A stretch of DNA of 64,000 nt. Source: DATHTC01 sp963746805 (GTDB lineage: Bacteria; Actinomycetota; Thermoleophilia; Gaiellales; Gaiellaceae). A program made the translations under genes and the position numbers. How positions within the stretch are numbered: the stretch's first letter is position 1; each line of letters opens with the position of its first letter. A model generated the notes under the pieces. It had not been told where the DNA came from, ran no database searches, and was given only the letters and a program-made list of their open reading frames with translations. This document shows positions 32,429 through 43,322 of this stretch, in pieces. The stretch lies in the NCBI GenBank assembly GCA_963746805.1, contig CAVVCQ010000008.1, positions 434,001 through 498,000 of the forward strand. Reading direction: 5' to 3'.

Positions 32429-33595
32429 ATGGCGGTCACGGCCTTCGACGTCGAGCGGGTGCGCGCACGGTTCTCGGCGCTGCGGCAGCCGTTCGCGTTC
32501 CTCGACGCGCCCGGTGGGACGCAGGTGCCGGACGAGGTCGGGCAGGCCATGGCCGACGCGGTGCGCGACGCGAGCGGGAACACCGGGGCGCCGTACGCGA
32601 CGAGCCGCGCGGTCGAGGCGATCCTGTCGCGGGCGCGGGAGGACGGCGCGCGCTTCCTCGGCTCGTCGGTCGACGAGATCGTCTTCGGGCAGAACATGAC
32701 GACGCTGAACTTCGCCCTCAGCCGCGTCGCCGGCCGCGACCTCCGCGAGGGCGACGAGATCCTCGTGAGCGCGCTCGACCACGACGGCGGCGTCGCGCCC
32801 TGGGTCGAGCTCGCCGCCGACCGCGGGCTCGTCGTGCGCACGGTGGCGGCGCGTGACGACTTCACCTACGACGTCGACGACCTCGAGCGGCAGCTCTCGG
32901 AGCGCACCCGGATCGTCGCGTTCGCCTGGGCCTCCAACGCCGTCGGCACCGTCGCCGACGCGGCCCGGATCTGCGCGCTCGCGCGCGAGGCCGGGGCGCT
33001 GTCGTGGATCGACGCCGTCCACTACGCGGCGCACGAGCCGATCGACGTCCGTGAGCTCGGCTGCGACGTCCTGCTCTGCTCGCCGTACAAGTTCTGCGGG
33101 CCGCACCTGGGCGTCGCGCACGTGCGCCGCGACCTGGCCGAGAGCTGGCACCCCTACAAGGCGCGTCCGTCCGCGACGAGCCCCGTCGGACGGCGGTTCG
33201 AGACCGGGACGCCGACCTACGAGCTGCTCGCGGCGTTCTCGGCGACGCTTGCGTACCTCGACTCGATCGGCGGGATGGAGCCCATCCGGAGGTACGAGCG
33301 CGAGCTCGGGGAGCGGTTCCTGGCCGGCCTCGGCGAGCGCATCCGTCTCGTCGGCCCGGCGACGATGGACGACCGCGTGCCGACGTTCCTGCTCACCGTC
33401 GACGGCGTCGACGCGAAGGACGCGGCCGAGCGGCTCGCCGAGCGCGGCCTCGGCGTCTGGCACGCCGACAACTGGTACTGCCTCGGCCTCGTCGGCCGCC
33501 TCCCGCCCCGGTCGCTCCGGGTCGGGTTCATCCACTACAACACGCCGGGCGAGGTCGACCGGCTGCTCGCCGAGCTCGCGGCGCTCGCCGCCTGA
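32429..33595 (+). CDS. Cysteine desulfurase-like PLP enzyme (class V aminotransferase fold)
   Basis: 388 residues. LDAPGGTQVPDEVGQAMADA at the start, FGQNMTTLNFALSRV, DHDGGVAPWVELA, WIDAVHYAAHEPIDV, and the PLP-lysine motif LCSPYKFCGPHLG near residue 215. Belongs to the cysteine-desulfurase-like group (TIGR01976 type); an active-site Cys loop of true desulfurases is not obvious. Pairing with an upstream hydrolase suggests an amino-acid-derived substrate. Overlaps convergent nagZ by about 60 bases. Confidence 0.88.
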   Translation: MAVTAFDVERVRARFSALRQPFAFLDAPGGTQVPDEVGQAMADAVRDASGNTGAPYATSRAVEAILSRAREDGARFLGSSVDEIVFGQNMTTLNFALSRVAGRDLREGDEILVSALDHDGGVAPWVELAADRGLVVRTVAARDDFTYDVDDLERQLSERTRIVAFAWASNAVGTVADAARICALAREAGALSWIDAVHYAAHEPIDVRELGCDVLLCSPYKFCGPHLGVAHVRRDLAESWHPYKARPSATSPVGRRFETGTPTYELLAAFSATLAYLDSIGGMEPIRRYERELGERFLAGLGERIRLVGPATMDDRVPTFLLTVDGVDAKDAAERLAERGLGVWHADNWYCLGLVGRLPPRSLRVGFIHYNTPGEVDRLLAELAALAA

Positions 33596-34952
33596 GCCAG
33601 CGCGGCCGCGGCCGCGGCCAGGCTCGCGCGGCCGCCTCCGTGCGTGACGACGACGCCGGTCGCGCCGGGCGGCGCCCAGCCGGGCACCCCGGTCTCGACG
33701 ACGATCGCGTCCGGGTGTCGCTCGAGGACCGCCGTCGCCGCCTGACGGAGCCGCGGGTGGCGCTCGAGGTCGCGCACCACGAGGAGGACGCGGCCGCTTC
33801 CGTCCGCCGACGCGTCCGGGAGCCGGGCCTGCAGCTCGCGGAGGAAGCTCGCGCCGGTCTCGCCGGCCGCCATCGACGGCTCGGGCAGGAGCTCGACCAC
33901 CCGCGGCGCCTCGCCCGGGTCCACGTCGCCGCGGACGAGCAGGGCCCGTCGCGCCGCCTCGAGGCCGATGGCGGGGTTGCGATCCGGAACCGGACTTTGT
34001 GGCTCTGAGCCACTAACCTCGACTCGCGCTGCGGCCTCGGCGAGACGCTGCTCGGTCAGGCGCCCGGACTCGACGGCCGCGACGATCGCGTCCCGTACGG
34101 CGGCGACGCCCTCCGGGCCGACCGCGGGGCCGAGGCACAGGGCGTCGACGCCGGCGGCGAGCGCCTGCACGGCACTCTCCTCGACCGCCGATCGTCGCGG
34201 CGACGGCACGCATGTCGAGCGCGTCGCTGACGACGAGCCCGTCGAAGCCCGAGCTCGTCCCGCAGTAGCCGCATCGCCGCCGGGCTCACCGTCGCCGGCT
34301 CCGGCCCGAGCGAGCGCACGACGACGTGCGCCGTCATCACGGCACGCACACCCGCCTCGACCGCGGCGCGGAACGGCTCCAGCTCCGGCGCGTCGACGAC
34401 CGGCAGCTCGTGGTGCGAGTCCTGCCGCGTGTCGCCGTGGCCGGGAAAGTGCTTGGCGCACGCCGCGACGCCGGCCCGCTGCGTCCCGCGCACGAACGCC
34501 GCGACGTGGCGTGCGACCAGCTCGGGCACCGAGCCGAACGAGCGGATCCCGATCACCGGGTTGTCCGGGTTCGTGTTCACGTCGGCGACCGGGGCCAGGT
34601 TGAGGTTCACGCCGACGGCGGCGAGCTCGGCCGCGATCGCGGCGGCGACCGCCTCCGTCAGCTCCACGTCGTCGACGACGCCGAGGCCGAGCGCGCTCGG
34701 GAACGAGCTCCCGTGGACGACCTCGAGCCGCGTCACGTCGCCGCCCTCCTCGTCGAGCGCGACGAGCAGCCCCGGCGCGTCCTCCCGCAGCGACGCCGTC
34801 AGCGCCGCGAGCTGCTCCGGGTCGCGGACGTTCGAGGCGAAGAGGCAGACGCCGCCCAGACCCTCCTCCAGCCAGGGCCGCACCCACTCCGGGCGCTCCG
34901 GCCCGGCGAAGCTCGGGACGAGGCAGCTCGCGGCGAAGCGGCGGAGACTCAC
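33535..34952 (-). CDS. nagZ: Beta-N-acetylglucosaminidase NagZ (GH3), broken by two apparent +1 insertions
   Basis: Read with two corrections the product is about 471 residues. Start GTG at 34952 overlaps the permease stop (GTGA). GH3 landmarks: GLGGVCLFASNV, LVALDEEGGDVTRL, APVADVNTNP and the acid/base loop CAKHFPGHGDTRQDSHHELP. The nucleophile region GLVVSDALDMRAVAATIG is in a second frame after an extra base in CCC 34248-34250, and the rest (EESAVQALAAGVDALCLGP) in a third frame after an extra base near 34184-34190. A C-terminal ~180-residue domain follows a linker that holds the 26-bp palindromic element. It would cleave GlcNAc from muropeptides or chitooligomers brought in by the adjacent importer. 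Confidence 0.85.
33992..34017. repeat. 26-bp palindromic element, copy 1 (inside nagZ)
   Basis: Core GTGGCTCTGAGCCAC (7-bp arms around a single T), flanked by GGACTTT and TAAC. Identical to the copy at 50559-50584 except for the central base. On the gene strand it encodes VSGSEPQSP in the linker between the GH3 catalytic and C-terminal domains. Confidence 0.8.
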
Positions 34953-35788
34953 CCGCGGACGGCGCCGGCGGTCAGTCCGAACGCGATCCGGCGGTGCACG
35001 AGGATGAAGAAGAAGACGACCGGCAGTGCCGTGAGGGTCGCCGAGGCCATCAGCGTCCCCCAGTCCACCCCGCGGAGCGTGCCCGTCGTGAAGTTCGCGA
35101 GCCAGATCGTGACCGTCTGCTTCTCCTGGGAGGAGAGCATCACGTAGGCGATGATGTACTCGTTCCAGGCCTGGATGAAGGCGAAGATCGACGTCGCGAC
35201 GAGGCCGGGGCCGACCAGCGGGAGGAGGATCCGGAGGAAGGCACCGAAGCGCGTCGAGCCGTCGACCATCGCCGCCTCCTCGAGCTCGCGCGGGATGCCG
35301 CCGATGAAGCCGCGCAGCGTCCACACGCAGAACGGGAGCACCAGCGCGATGTAGGAGATGATCACGCCCGTCAGCTTGTCCACCTGGCCGACGCTCGAGA
35401 GCGCGATGTACAGCGGGATGATCAGGGCCGTCAGCGGCACCATCTGCACCGCGAAGATCACGACGATGAACGGGCGCCGTCCGTAGAAGCGGAACTTCGC
35501 CAGCGCGAGCGCGGCGAGGAACGCGAGCACGACCGACACGGCCACCACCGACACGACGACGATGAGGCTGTTGCGGACGCCGGACCAGAAGTAGGGCCGC
35601 GAGATCGCGTCGCGGAAGCTCGCGAGCGTCGGATCGCGCGGCAGCCAGACGGGCTCGTACGAGAGGACGTCCTGGCCCTGCTTGAAGGCGGTCGCGACCA
35701 TCCAGTAGACCGGGAACGCGACGACCACGAACACGAACAGACCCGTGGCGTTGAGGGCGACCCGGCGGAGCACGCGGCGCGGCCTCAC
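34949..35788 (-). CDS. Sugar ABC transporter permease (MalG-like)
   Basis: 279 residues with six membrane helices. The ABC permease EAA loop is EEAAMVDGSTRFGAFLRILLP (near residue 190), and WNEYIIAYVMLSSQEKQTVTI is typical of MalG-type carbohydrate permeases. GTG overlaps the upstream permease stop (GTGA); its own stop overlaps the nagZ start (GTGA). Together with the partner permease it forms the channel of an amino-sugar importer. Confidence 0.93.
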   Translation of the reverse strand: MRPRRVLRRVALNATGLFVFVVVAFPVYWMVATAFKQGQDVLSYEPVWLPRDPTLASFRDAISRPYFWSGVRNSLIVVVSVVAVSVVLAFLAALALAKFRFYGRRPFIVVIFAVQMVPLTALIIPLYIALSSVGQVDKLTGVIISYIALVLPFCVWTLRGFIGGIPRELEEAAMVDGSTRFGAFLRILLPLVGPGLVATSIFAFIQAWNEYIIAYVMLSSQEKQTVTIWLANFTTGTLRGVDWGTLMASATLTALPVVFFFILVHRRIAFGLTAGAVRG

Positions 35789-36747
35789 TCGAGCTCCCCG
35801 ATCCGCACCATCTGCCGGATGTAGAAGAACGTGACCGCGATCAGCGTCAGCACGGTGACGACCGCGATGGCGGAGCCGTAGCCGTACTCGCTCTTCCCGA
35901 ACGACTCGACGAACGAGTAGATGCTCATGAGGAAGTAGTCCTCCTCGGGCCGCGCGTTGCGGATGATCCAGATCTGGGTGAAGACCTGGAAGTTCCAGAT
36001 CACCGACAGGCTCGCGAGGATGACGAAGATCGGCTTCAGGATGGGAAGCGTGATGTCGCGGAAGCGGCGGACGGGGCCGGCGCCGTCGATCGCGGCCGCC
36101 TCGATGAGCTCGCGCGAGACCTGCGTGAGGCCGGCGTAGACCGTGATCGTGACGAACGGGATCGCGCCCCAGACGACGATCGCGGTGATCACGGCGAAGC
36201 CCTCCCACGGGTTCGCGAACCAGTCGTGGTGGTCGTACCGCTCGAAGCCGATGCGGGCCAGCGTCCAGTTGAGGACGCCGAACTCGAAGTCGACCATCCA
36301 GCTCCAGATGTTGACCGCGACGACCGGCGGCATCGCCCACGCGAGCACCAGGGCTGTCGTGATCAGGAGCCGCATGAACGCGCCGAGCCGCGCCAGCAGG
36401 AGCGCGATCAGCGTCCCGAGGACCATCGTCAGGCTGACGGTCACGGCCGTGAACAGGATCGTCCGGAACAGCACCGTCCAGAACTGGCGGTCGCGGAGGA
36501 TCGCCTGGAAGTTGTCGAGGCCGATCCACGTTCCCTGATGCTGGATCAGCTCGACGAGGCCGTACTGCTGGAACGAGAGCGTGAAGAGGCGGTACAGCGG
36601 ATAGCCGAGCACGGCCACGATCACGACGAGCGCCGGCAGCACCAGCGCGTACGGCGCCGTCACACGACCGGCGCGACGACGCCGTCGAGCCGGCCTCGCG
36701 GCCGGCTCGACGGTGGGAAGAACGGGCTCGGCGGGGAAGTTGCTCAC
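35785..36747 (-). CDS. Sugar ABC transporter permease (MalF-like)
   Basis: 320 residues. Basic N-terminus, helix 1 at about 30-50 (PYALVLPALVVIVAVLGYPL), and the EAA motif LIEAAAIDGAGPVRRFRDIT near residue 220. Typical of the CUT1 family. Second gene of the binding protein-permease-permease-nagZ operon; 13 bases follow the binding protein stop. Confidence 0.93.
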   Translation of the reverse strand: MSNFPAEPVLPTVEPAARPARRRRRAGRVTAPYALVLPALVVIVAVLGYPLYRLFTLSFQQYGLVELIQHQGTWIGLDNFQAILRDRQFWTVLFRTILFTAVTVSLTMVLGTLIALLLARLGAFMRLLITTALVLAWAMPPVVAVNIWSWMVDFEFGVLNWTLARIGFERYDHHDWFANPWEGFAVITAIVVWGAIPFVTITVYAGLTQVSRELIEAAAIDGAGPVRRFRDITLPILKPIFVILASLSVIWNFQVFTQIWIIRNARPEEDYFLMSIYSFVESFGKSEYGYGSAIAVVTVLTLIAVTFFYIRQMVRIGELE

Positions 36748-36760
36748 GCCGAGCGCCAGC

Positions 36761-38059
36761 TTACGAGTTGAGGATCTGCGTGATCTGGTCGCTCGCCCGC
36801 TTCGCGTACGTGGACGTCTGCCGCGGGTTGCGAAGGATGGCGCTGAGCATGTTCTGAAGCACCTGGGCGCTCTCGACGTTCGCCCAGTTCGGGCTCGACG
36901 GAACGAACCAGCTGTACTTCGCCGCCTCGGCGAACGGCGCCAGGGTCGGCTTCGACGCGTTGATCCGCGCCAGCGTGGTCGTGTTCGGGATCACGCCGCC
37001 GGCCGTGGCCATGCGGGTCATGTTGGCGGTGCTGGTGAACGCCGCGATCCAGTCGGCGGCAAGCGCCTTCTGCTTGCTCGTCACGGGGACGGCGAGGTTC
37101 GAGCCGCCGAGGAACGTCGGCATGTAGCGGCCCTTGATGTGGCTCGGCATCGGGTAGGCGCCGATCTTCGACGCGAGGCTCGGATTCCCCAGCTTCGGGT
37201 CGAGCGCGTACGGCCACTCCCACCCGTTGCCGATGAACGAGCCGACGCTGCCCTTGGAGAACACGAGCGCCTGCTGCGGGTTCGCCTCGTTGCCGGTCTT
37301 GTTCGCCTTGGAGAGGATGCGGGCGGTGTTCCGCCAAGCGGTCAGGCCGGCGAGCGCCCTGCCCGAGTTGAGCGCACCCTGCCAGCGGCCGTTCCGGAAC
37401 GCCGCGATCTGCCCGCCCCAGTCGTAGACGAACGACATCGCCGCGTACCAGTAGCGGCCGGGGAAGTAGACGGCCGAGTACGTCGGGTTCTTCGAGCCGC
37501 CGTAGCGCTTCATCAGCTTCAGGCCGGCCGCGTTGAACTCGGCGAGCGTCTTCGGAGTACTCCGGATCCCGGCCGTCCGGTACTGGTCGGTCCGGTAGAT
37601 GACCGCGCGCGCGCCCGCGTAGTACGGGACGGCGTAGAGGCGGCCGTTGAAGCTGCCCGCCGCGGCGAGGCCGGAGAGCCACGTGCGCGAGTTGGGGAAC
37701 TGCGAGCGCGTGAGCGGCGCGAGGGCGCCGGCGGCGCTGTACTTCGGCACGTCGGTGTTGCCGAACTCGATCACGTCGGGGCCGCTCCCGCCTGCGAGCG
37801 TGGCCTCGAACTTGGTCTTGTAGTCGCCCCAGCTCTGGTACTGGACGTTGACGTCCGTGCCGGGGTGCTGCTGCTTGAACGCGGCATTCGCCGCAGCGAC
37901 GGCCTCCGGCCAGTTGGCCTGGGCGTCGCCCATCAGCCAGACCGTGAGCGGGTCGGCCTGCGCTTTCGCCGGCGCCGCCGGACGGGCGGCGGCGGACGCC
38001 GCGCCGATCGCGAGAGCGGTCGCCACGACGACCGCTGTGAGAAGACGAACTCTCACCAT
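36761..38059 (-). CDS. Extracellular sugar-binding protein of the ABC importer
   Basis: 432 residues. Signal peptide VRLLTAVVVATALAIGAASA; no lipobox Cys is visible, so the protein would be membrane-retained by other means or cleaved after ASA. SBP_bac family features: DPLTVWLMGDAQANWPEAV, DVIEFGNTDVPKYSAAGALA, YAVPYYAGARAVIYRTDQY, GGSNLAVPVTSKQKALAADW and a C-terminal LQNMLSAILRNP. Binds an oligosaccharide, most likely a GlcNAc-containing one judging from nagZ/nagA context. An ATTGGT-N4-ACCAAT box lies 31 bases upstream of the start. Confidence 0.92.
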   Translation of the reverse strand: MVRVRLLTAVVVATALAIGAASAAARPAAPAKAQADPLTVWLMGDAQANWPEAVAAANAAFKQQHPGTDVNVQYQSWGDYKTKFEATLAGGSGPDVIEFGNTDVPKYSAAGALAPLTRSQFPNSRTWLSGLAAAGSFNGRLYAVPYYAGARAVIYRTDQYRTAGIRSTPKTLAEFNAAGLKLMKRYGGSKNPTYSAVYFPGRYWYAAMSFVYDWGGQIAAFRNGRWQGALNSGRALAGLTAWRNTARILSKANKTGNEANPQQALVFSKGSVGSFIGNGWEWPYALDPKLGNPSLASKIGAYPMPSHIKGRYMPTFLGGSNLAVPVTSKQKALAADWIAAFTSTANMTRMATAGGVIPNTTTLARINASKPTLAPFAEAAKYSWFVPSSPNWANVESAQVLQNMLSAILRNPRQTSTYAKRASDQITQILNS

Positions 38060-38089
38060 GACCTCCTAAGCGCGCCGGCAGAGCCGACG

Positions 38090-38105
38090 ATTGGTATTGA
38101 CCAAT
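38090..38105. promoter_or_regulatory. GntR/DasR-type operator of the importer operon
   Basis: ATTGGTATTGACCAAT: perfect 6-bp arms around ATTG. A near-identical box lies at the murQ/gntR divergent promoter, and both resemble the TGGTNNNNACCA core recognised by GntR/HutC-subfamily regulators such as DasR. Nothing else was seen in 38106-38238. Confidence 0.7.
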
Positions 38106-38238
38106 TCACTTCGGCGTGAGCCTCGCACACTGCTGCGGTCCTGTCAAGGACTGGTGTCGGTGTCGGAATCCGGGACTGCGCAAGGGTTTCCCGCGCAAAC
38201 CGCTTGCGATCACGACACGAAGGTGGATCAGACCAGAA

Positions 38239-39312
38239 TCAGCGCGCCAGCGTGACCTTCGCCAGGCCAGCGGGACGATCGGGGTCGAGTCCCTTCGCCT
38301 GCGCGAGCGCCCAGGCAAGCAGCTGGCCGGGGGCCACGGAGAGGAGCGGCGTCAGCAAGGGCAGCGGCGGTGCCGGCACGGGGAGGACGACCGCGGCGCC
38401 CTCGATCGCCTCGGCGGCGGTCCCGCTCGCGATCACGGTCGCACCGGCGGCGCGCGCCCGGGCAGTGGCCTCGCGTACTGCCGGCAGGGCCTCGTCGTCG
38501 GCCGCGATCGTCCACACCGGAAAGAGCCCGTCGATCGCAGCGACCGGGCCGTGGACGAGGTCGGTCGCCGTCAGCGGCTCGGCCGCGATCCGGCACGTCT
38601 CCAGGAGCTTCAGCGAGATCTCGCGCGCGGTCGCGTACTCGGGACCGCGGCCGATGACGAACATGCGGCCGACGAAGGCGAGCGAGACGGCGATCTCCGA
38701 GAGCCGGGCCTCGAGCACCGGGAGCAGGCCGCGCAGGAGCTCCGCCGTCGAGCGGATCCCGTCCGCGACCTCGTCGAGCCGACCGGCCGAGGCGGCCGCG
38801 AGCAGCGCCATCGCAGCCAGCTGCGCCGAGTAGGTCTTCGTCGCCGCGACCGCGTGCTCCATCCCCACGCCGAGCGGCAGGACGGCGTCGGCCGCCGCGG
38901 CCAGATCGGATTCCGCCTCGTTGGTGATCGCAATCGTGACCGCGCCGCGGCTCCGGGCGCGCTCGACGTACGCGATCACGTCCGGCGTCCGGCCCGACTG
39001 CGAAAGCGCGACGACGGCCGAGCGGCGGAAGTCGATGTCCGCTCCGTAGTAGATCGACAGCGAGATGGAATCCCGCATCGCCGTGCGGCCCGCGAGGATC
39101 CCGAGCGCGTACACGCCGTAGGAGGCCGCGTTGTCCGACGAGCCGTGCGCCACGAGCCTCACGAGGTCGCGGCCCTCGAGCAGCCGCGCGACGGCGGCGA
39201 ACGAGTCGGCGCCGTCGCAGACGCGGTGCAGCGCCTCGGGCTGCTCGCGGATCTCTTCGAGGAGAACGGCGCCGCGCCCGGGCCCAACCGCGGGCGCCGG
39301 CGCCGCGCCCAT
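38239..39312 (-). CDS. SIS-domain glucosamine-6-phosphate deaminase/isomerase-like protein
   Basis: 357 residues made of two SIS domains, like the isomerase half of GlmS but without the glutaminase domain. SIS-1: VRLVAHGSSDNAASYGVYAL, VVALSQSGRTPDVIAYVERA; SIS-2: FVGRMFVIGRGPEYATAREI, SLKLLETCRIAAEPLTATDL, HGPVAAIDG. Such stand-alone proteins act as glucosamine-6-phosphate deaminases (NagB-II) in amino-sugar loci. Its ATG shares a base with the GntR stop (TGATG). Confidence 0.88.
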   Translation of the reverse strand: MGAAPAPAVGPGRGAVLLEEIREQPEALHRVCDGADSFAAVARLLEGRDLVRLVAHGSSDNAASYGVYALGILAGRTAMRDSISLSIYYGADIDFRRSAVVALSQSGRTPDVIAYVERARSRGAVTIAITNEAESDLAAAADAVLPLGVGMEHAVAATKTYSAQLAAMALLAAASAGRLDEVADGIRSTAELLRGLLPVLEARLSEIAVSLAFVGRMFVIGRGPEYATAREISLKLLETCRIAAEPLTATDLVHGPVAAIDGLFPVWTIAADDEALPAVREATARARAAGATVIASGTAAEAIEGAAVVLPVPAPPLPLLTPLLSVAPGQLLAWALAQAKGLDPDRPAGLAKVTLAR

Positions 39313-40088
39313 CAGTGCTGCCGCTCGCGCGGGACGAACGTGGGGGGCGGCGCGGCACGGTCGCGGCGGAGCTCGCTGACGAGCCGGTACCGGTCGCCGC
39401 GGTAGATCGAGCGGACGAACTCGACGATGCGGCCGTCGGTCGCACGCGTCGTGCGCTCGAACTGGAACGCCGGCGAATGGAGCGGGACGTCGAGCGCCTC
39501 GGACTCCTCCTCGTTCGTCACCGTCGGCTCGATCGTCTGCACGCCGCCGGCGATCTCGACGCCGTACCGGTTCGTCAGCAGGTCGTAGAAGGAGGCGTTG
39601 TCGAAGTCGCGCCGGGTCAGCCCGGGCACGATCGCGTCGGGCACGTGGAGCGTCTCGATCGCCATCGACTCGTCGTCGGCCAGGCGCAGCCGCTTGGCGA
39701 CCACGACGCGCTCCGACGGCGACACGTGGAGGCAGCGACCCAGGTACGCGCCGGCGAGCGTGGTCTCGAGCGAGAGCGTCCTCGAGCCGGGACGCATCCC
39801 GCGCTGGCGCATGTCCTCGCTGAAGGAGGTCATCGTCAGCTCCTGCGCGATCTTCGGCTCGCGGACGAAGGTGCCCGCCCCGCGCCGGCGCACGAGGTAG
39901 CCCTCGCGCACGAGCTGATCGAGCGCGGCGCGGACGGTCAGGCGCGAGACGCCGAGGTCGGAGCTGAGCTGCCGCTCGGACGGGATCGCGCTGCCGATGC
40001 CGAGGCGCTCGATCAGGTCGAAGACCTGGTCGCGGGTCTGGCTCTGCTTGGTGATCCGCTGGGCGGGGGCGACCATCGGTCCCGCCAT
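39312..40088 (-). CDS. GntR family regulator (HutC/DasR-like, UTRA domain)
   Basis: 258 residues. N-terminal winged helix: AIPSERQLSSDLGVSRLTVR then AALDQLVREGYLVRRRGAG. A C-terminal UTRA ligand domain runs from about residue 95 (SLETTLAGAYLGRCLHVSPS, VVVAKRLRLADDESMAIETL). In DasR the ligand is glucosamine-6-phosphate. ATG at 40088 is chosen, leaving the operator box 19-34 bases upstream; a GTG at 40121 would place the box inside the coding region. Divergent from murQ. Confidence 0.9.
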   Translation of the reverse strand: MAGPMVAPAQRITKQSQTRDQVFDLIERLGIGSAIPSERQLSSDLGVSRLTVRAALDQLVREGYLVRRRGAGTFVREPKIAQELTMTSFSEDMRQRGMRPGSRTLSLETTLAGAYLGRCLHVSPSERVVVAKRLRLADDESMAIETLHVPDAIVPGLTRRDFDNASFYDLLTNRYGVEIAGGVQTIEPTVTNEEESEALDVPLHSPAFQFERTTRATDGRIVEFVRSIYRGDRYRLVSELRRDRAAPPPTFVPRERQH

Positions 40089-40106
40089 TGTGACGACGCC
40101 ACCCGG

Positions 40107-40122
40107 ATTGGTCAATACCACT
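40107..40122. promoter_or_regulatory. GntR/DasR-type operator between gntR and murQ
   Basis: ATTGGTCAATACCACT, matching the box at 38090 in the reverse orientation (ATTGGTCAATACCAAT) at 15 of 16 positions. It can control both the regulator/SIS operon and murQ-nagA-ATPase. A TACTAG -10 candidate for murQ follows at 40145-40150. Confidence 0.7.
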
Positions 40123-40162
40123 TCGTTGCGCTGGGACCGAACCGGTACTAGACTCGCGGCCC

Positions 40163-41056
40163 ATGAGAAGCGCCGAGCCCATCACGGAGCGCCGCTCGCC
40201 GGCCTTGGCCGACCTCGATCTGCTCGACACGCTCGACCTCGTCGAGCGGATCAACGACGAGGACGCGCGCGTCGCGCCCGCGGTCCGCGGCGCCGCCCCG
40301 GCGCTCGCGGCCGCGGTCGACGCCGTCGCGGCGCGGCTCGAGGCCGGCGGCCGGCTCGTCTACGTCGGCGCCGGGTCGTCCGGCCGGCTCGCGCTCGTCG
40401 ACGCCGTCGAGTGCGGGCCGACCTTCGGGCTCGAGCGCGGCCGCGTCGTCGCCGTCGTCGCGGGCGGGGCCGGTGCGCAGGCCGAGGCGCAGGAGGCCGC
40501 GGAGGACGACGCCGCGGCCGGCTCAGCCGACCTGGCCGCCGCGGAGGTCTCCGACGCCGACGTCGTGGTCGCGCTCTCGGCGAGCGGCCGCACGCCGTAC
40601 ACGCTCGCCGCCGCGGAGTCCGCCCGCGCGGCAGGCGCCTTCGTCGTCGCCGTCACGTGCGCCGAGGCGACGCCGCTCGAGGCCGCCGCCGACCTCGCCG
40701 TCGTCGTCCCCGTCGGCCCGGAGGTCATCACCGGCTCGACCCGGATGAAGGCCGGCACGGCGCAGAAGCTCGTGCTGAACACGCTCTCGACCGGCGCGAT
40801 GGTCCGGCTCGGCCGTACCTACGGGAATCTCATGGTCGACGTCGTCGCGAGCAACGAGAAGCTCCGCCTCCGGGCGCAGCGCGCGGTCGCCCTGGCCGCC
40901 GGCGTCGACGACGCCGATGCCGGGTCCGCGCTCCGCGCCGCCGACGGAGAGCCCAAGACCGCGATCGTGGCGCTGCGTCTCGGCCTCGACCCCACCGAGG
41001 CGCGCGCCCGACTCGCGGCGGCGGATGGCATCGTCCGAAAGGCGCTCGAGGGATGA
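40163..41056 (+). CDS. murQ: N-acetylmuramic acid 6-phosphate etherase
   Basis: 297 residues. MurQ signature VYVGAGSSGRLALVDAVECG then PTFGLERGRVV, and the SIS block VVALSASGRTPYTLAAAESA. PEVITGSTRMKAGTAQKLVL and NLMVDVVASNEKLRLRAQRA are near diagnostic for the family. Removes D-lactate from MurNAc-6-P to give GlcNAc-6-P in the cytoplasm, feeding nagA next door. Overlaps nagA as ATGA. Its presence argues for peptidoglycan recycling rather than chitin use alone. Confidence 0.94.
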   Translation: MRSAEPITERRSPALADLDLLDTLDLVERINDEDARVAPAVRGAAPALAAAVDAVAARLEAGGRLVYVGAGSSGRLALVDAVECGPTFGLERGRVVAVVAGGAGAQAEAQEAAEDDAAAGSADLAAAEVSDADVVVALSASGRTPYTLAAAESARAAGAFVVAVTCAEATPLEAAADLAVVVPVGPEVITGSTRMKAGTAQKLVLNTLSTGAMVRLGRTYGNLMVDVVASNEKLRLRAQRAVALAAGVDDADAGSALRAADGEPKTAIVALRLGLDPTEARARLAAADGIVRKALEG

Positions 41057-42143
41057 GGCTCGGCGTCGAGGCCGCGGTCGTCGACGGGACGCTCGTCTCG
41101 GGCGACGTCGAGCTCGCGGACGGCCTCATCGCCGCCGTCGGGCTGCCCGGCCGGGGGCGCGGGATCGCCGCGCCGGGATTCATCGACCTGCAGGTGAACG
41201 GCTTCGCCGGCGTGGACTTCATGCGCGCGGACGCGGCGGACTTCCGGCGCGCGGCCGAGGCCGTGCTCGAGACCGGCGTGACGGCGTTCCAGCCGACGCT
41301 GATCACCGCCTCCGAGGAGGACCTCACCCGCGCGATCGGCGAGGTGCCGCCGAACGGCAACGGCGCGGCGCGGATCCTCGGCGTCCATCTCGAGGGCCCG
41401 TTCCTGTCGCCCGCGCGCCTCGGCGCGCACGACGGCACGAACCGCCGCGACCCGGACCTCGACCTGGCCGAGCGGCTCCTCGACGCCGGCCCGGTCCACT
41501 ACATGACGCTCGCGCCGGAGCTCCCGGGCGCGCTCGATCTCGTCCGCTTCCTCCGCTCGCGCGGCGTCACCGTCTCGCTGGGCCACACGGACGCGACCGC
41601 GGAAGAGGCGGCGGCCGCCTTCCGCGCGGGCGCGACCACGGTGACGCACCTCTTCAACGCGATGCGGCCGTTCCGCCACCGCGACCCCGGCGTCGTCGGC
41701 GCGGCGCTCGTGCGGCCGGAGGTGGTCGTGCAGCTGATCCTGGACGGGAACCACGTCGCGCCCGAGACCGCGCGGGTCGCCTGGGCGGCCGCCGCCGGCC
41801 GGATCGCGCTCGTCACGGACGCGATCGCCGCGGCCGGCGCCGGCGACGGGAGCTACTCCTTCGGCAACGGCGAGGTCAGCGTCGACGGCGGCGTCGCGCG
41901 GCGCGCCGACGGCGTCCTCGCGGGGAGCTCCGCGACGATGCTCGACGCCGTCCGGAACCTGTGCTCGCTCGGCGTCTCCCCGGCCGAGGCGCTGTCGGCG
42001 GCATCAGCCGTGCCGGCCCGGGTGCTCGGCCGTGACGACCTCGGCACGATCGCCCCCGGCTCGCGCGCCGACGTCCTCGTGCTCGACGACTCGCTGGAGC
42101 TCCGCCGGGTCGTGGTCGCCGGCAAGGAGCGGATCGCGGCGTA

Positions 42144-42144
<1 letters not shown>
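41053..42144 (+). CDS. nagA: N-acetylglucosamine-6-phosphate deacetylase
   Basis: 363 residues. Metal/active-site motifs: IAAPGFIDLQVNGFAGVDFM, GVHLEGPFLSPARLGAHD, SLGHTDATAEEAAAAFRAGA, TTVTHLFNAMRPFRHRDPG, LILDGNHVAPETARV, and LVTDAIAAAGAGDGSYSFG with the catalytic Asp. Hydrolyses GlcNAc-6-P to GlcN-6-P and acetate. The second gene of the murQ operon; its TAA shares a base with the next ATG. Confidence 0.94.
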
Positions 42145-43322
<1,178 letters not shown>

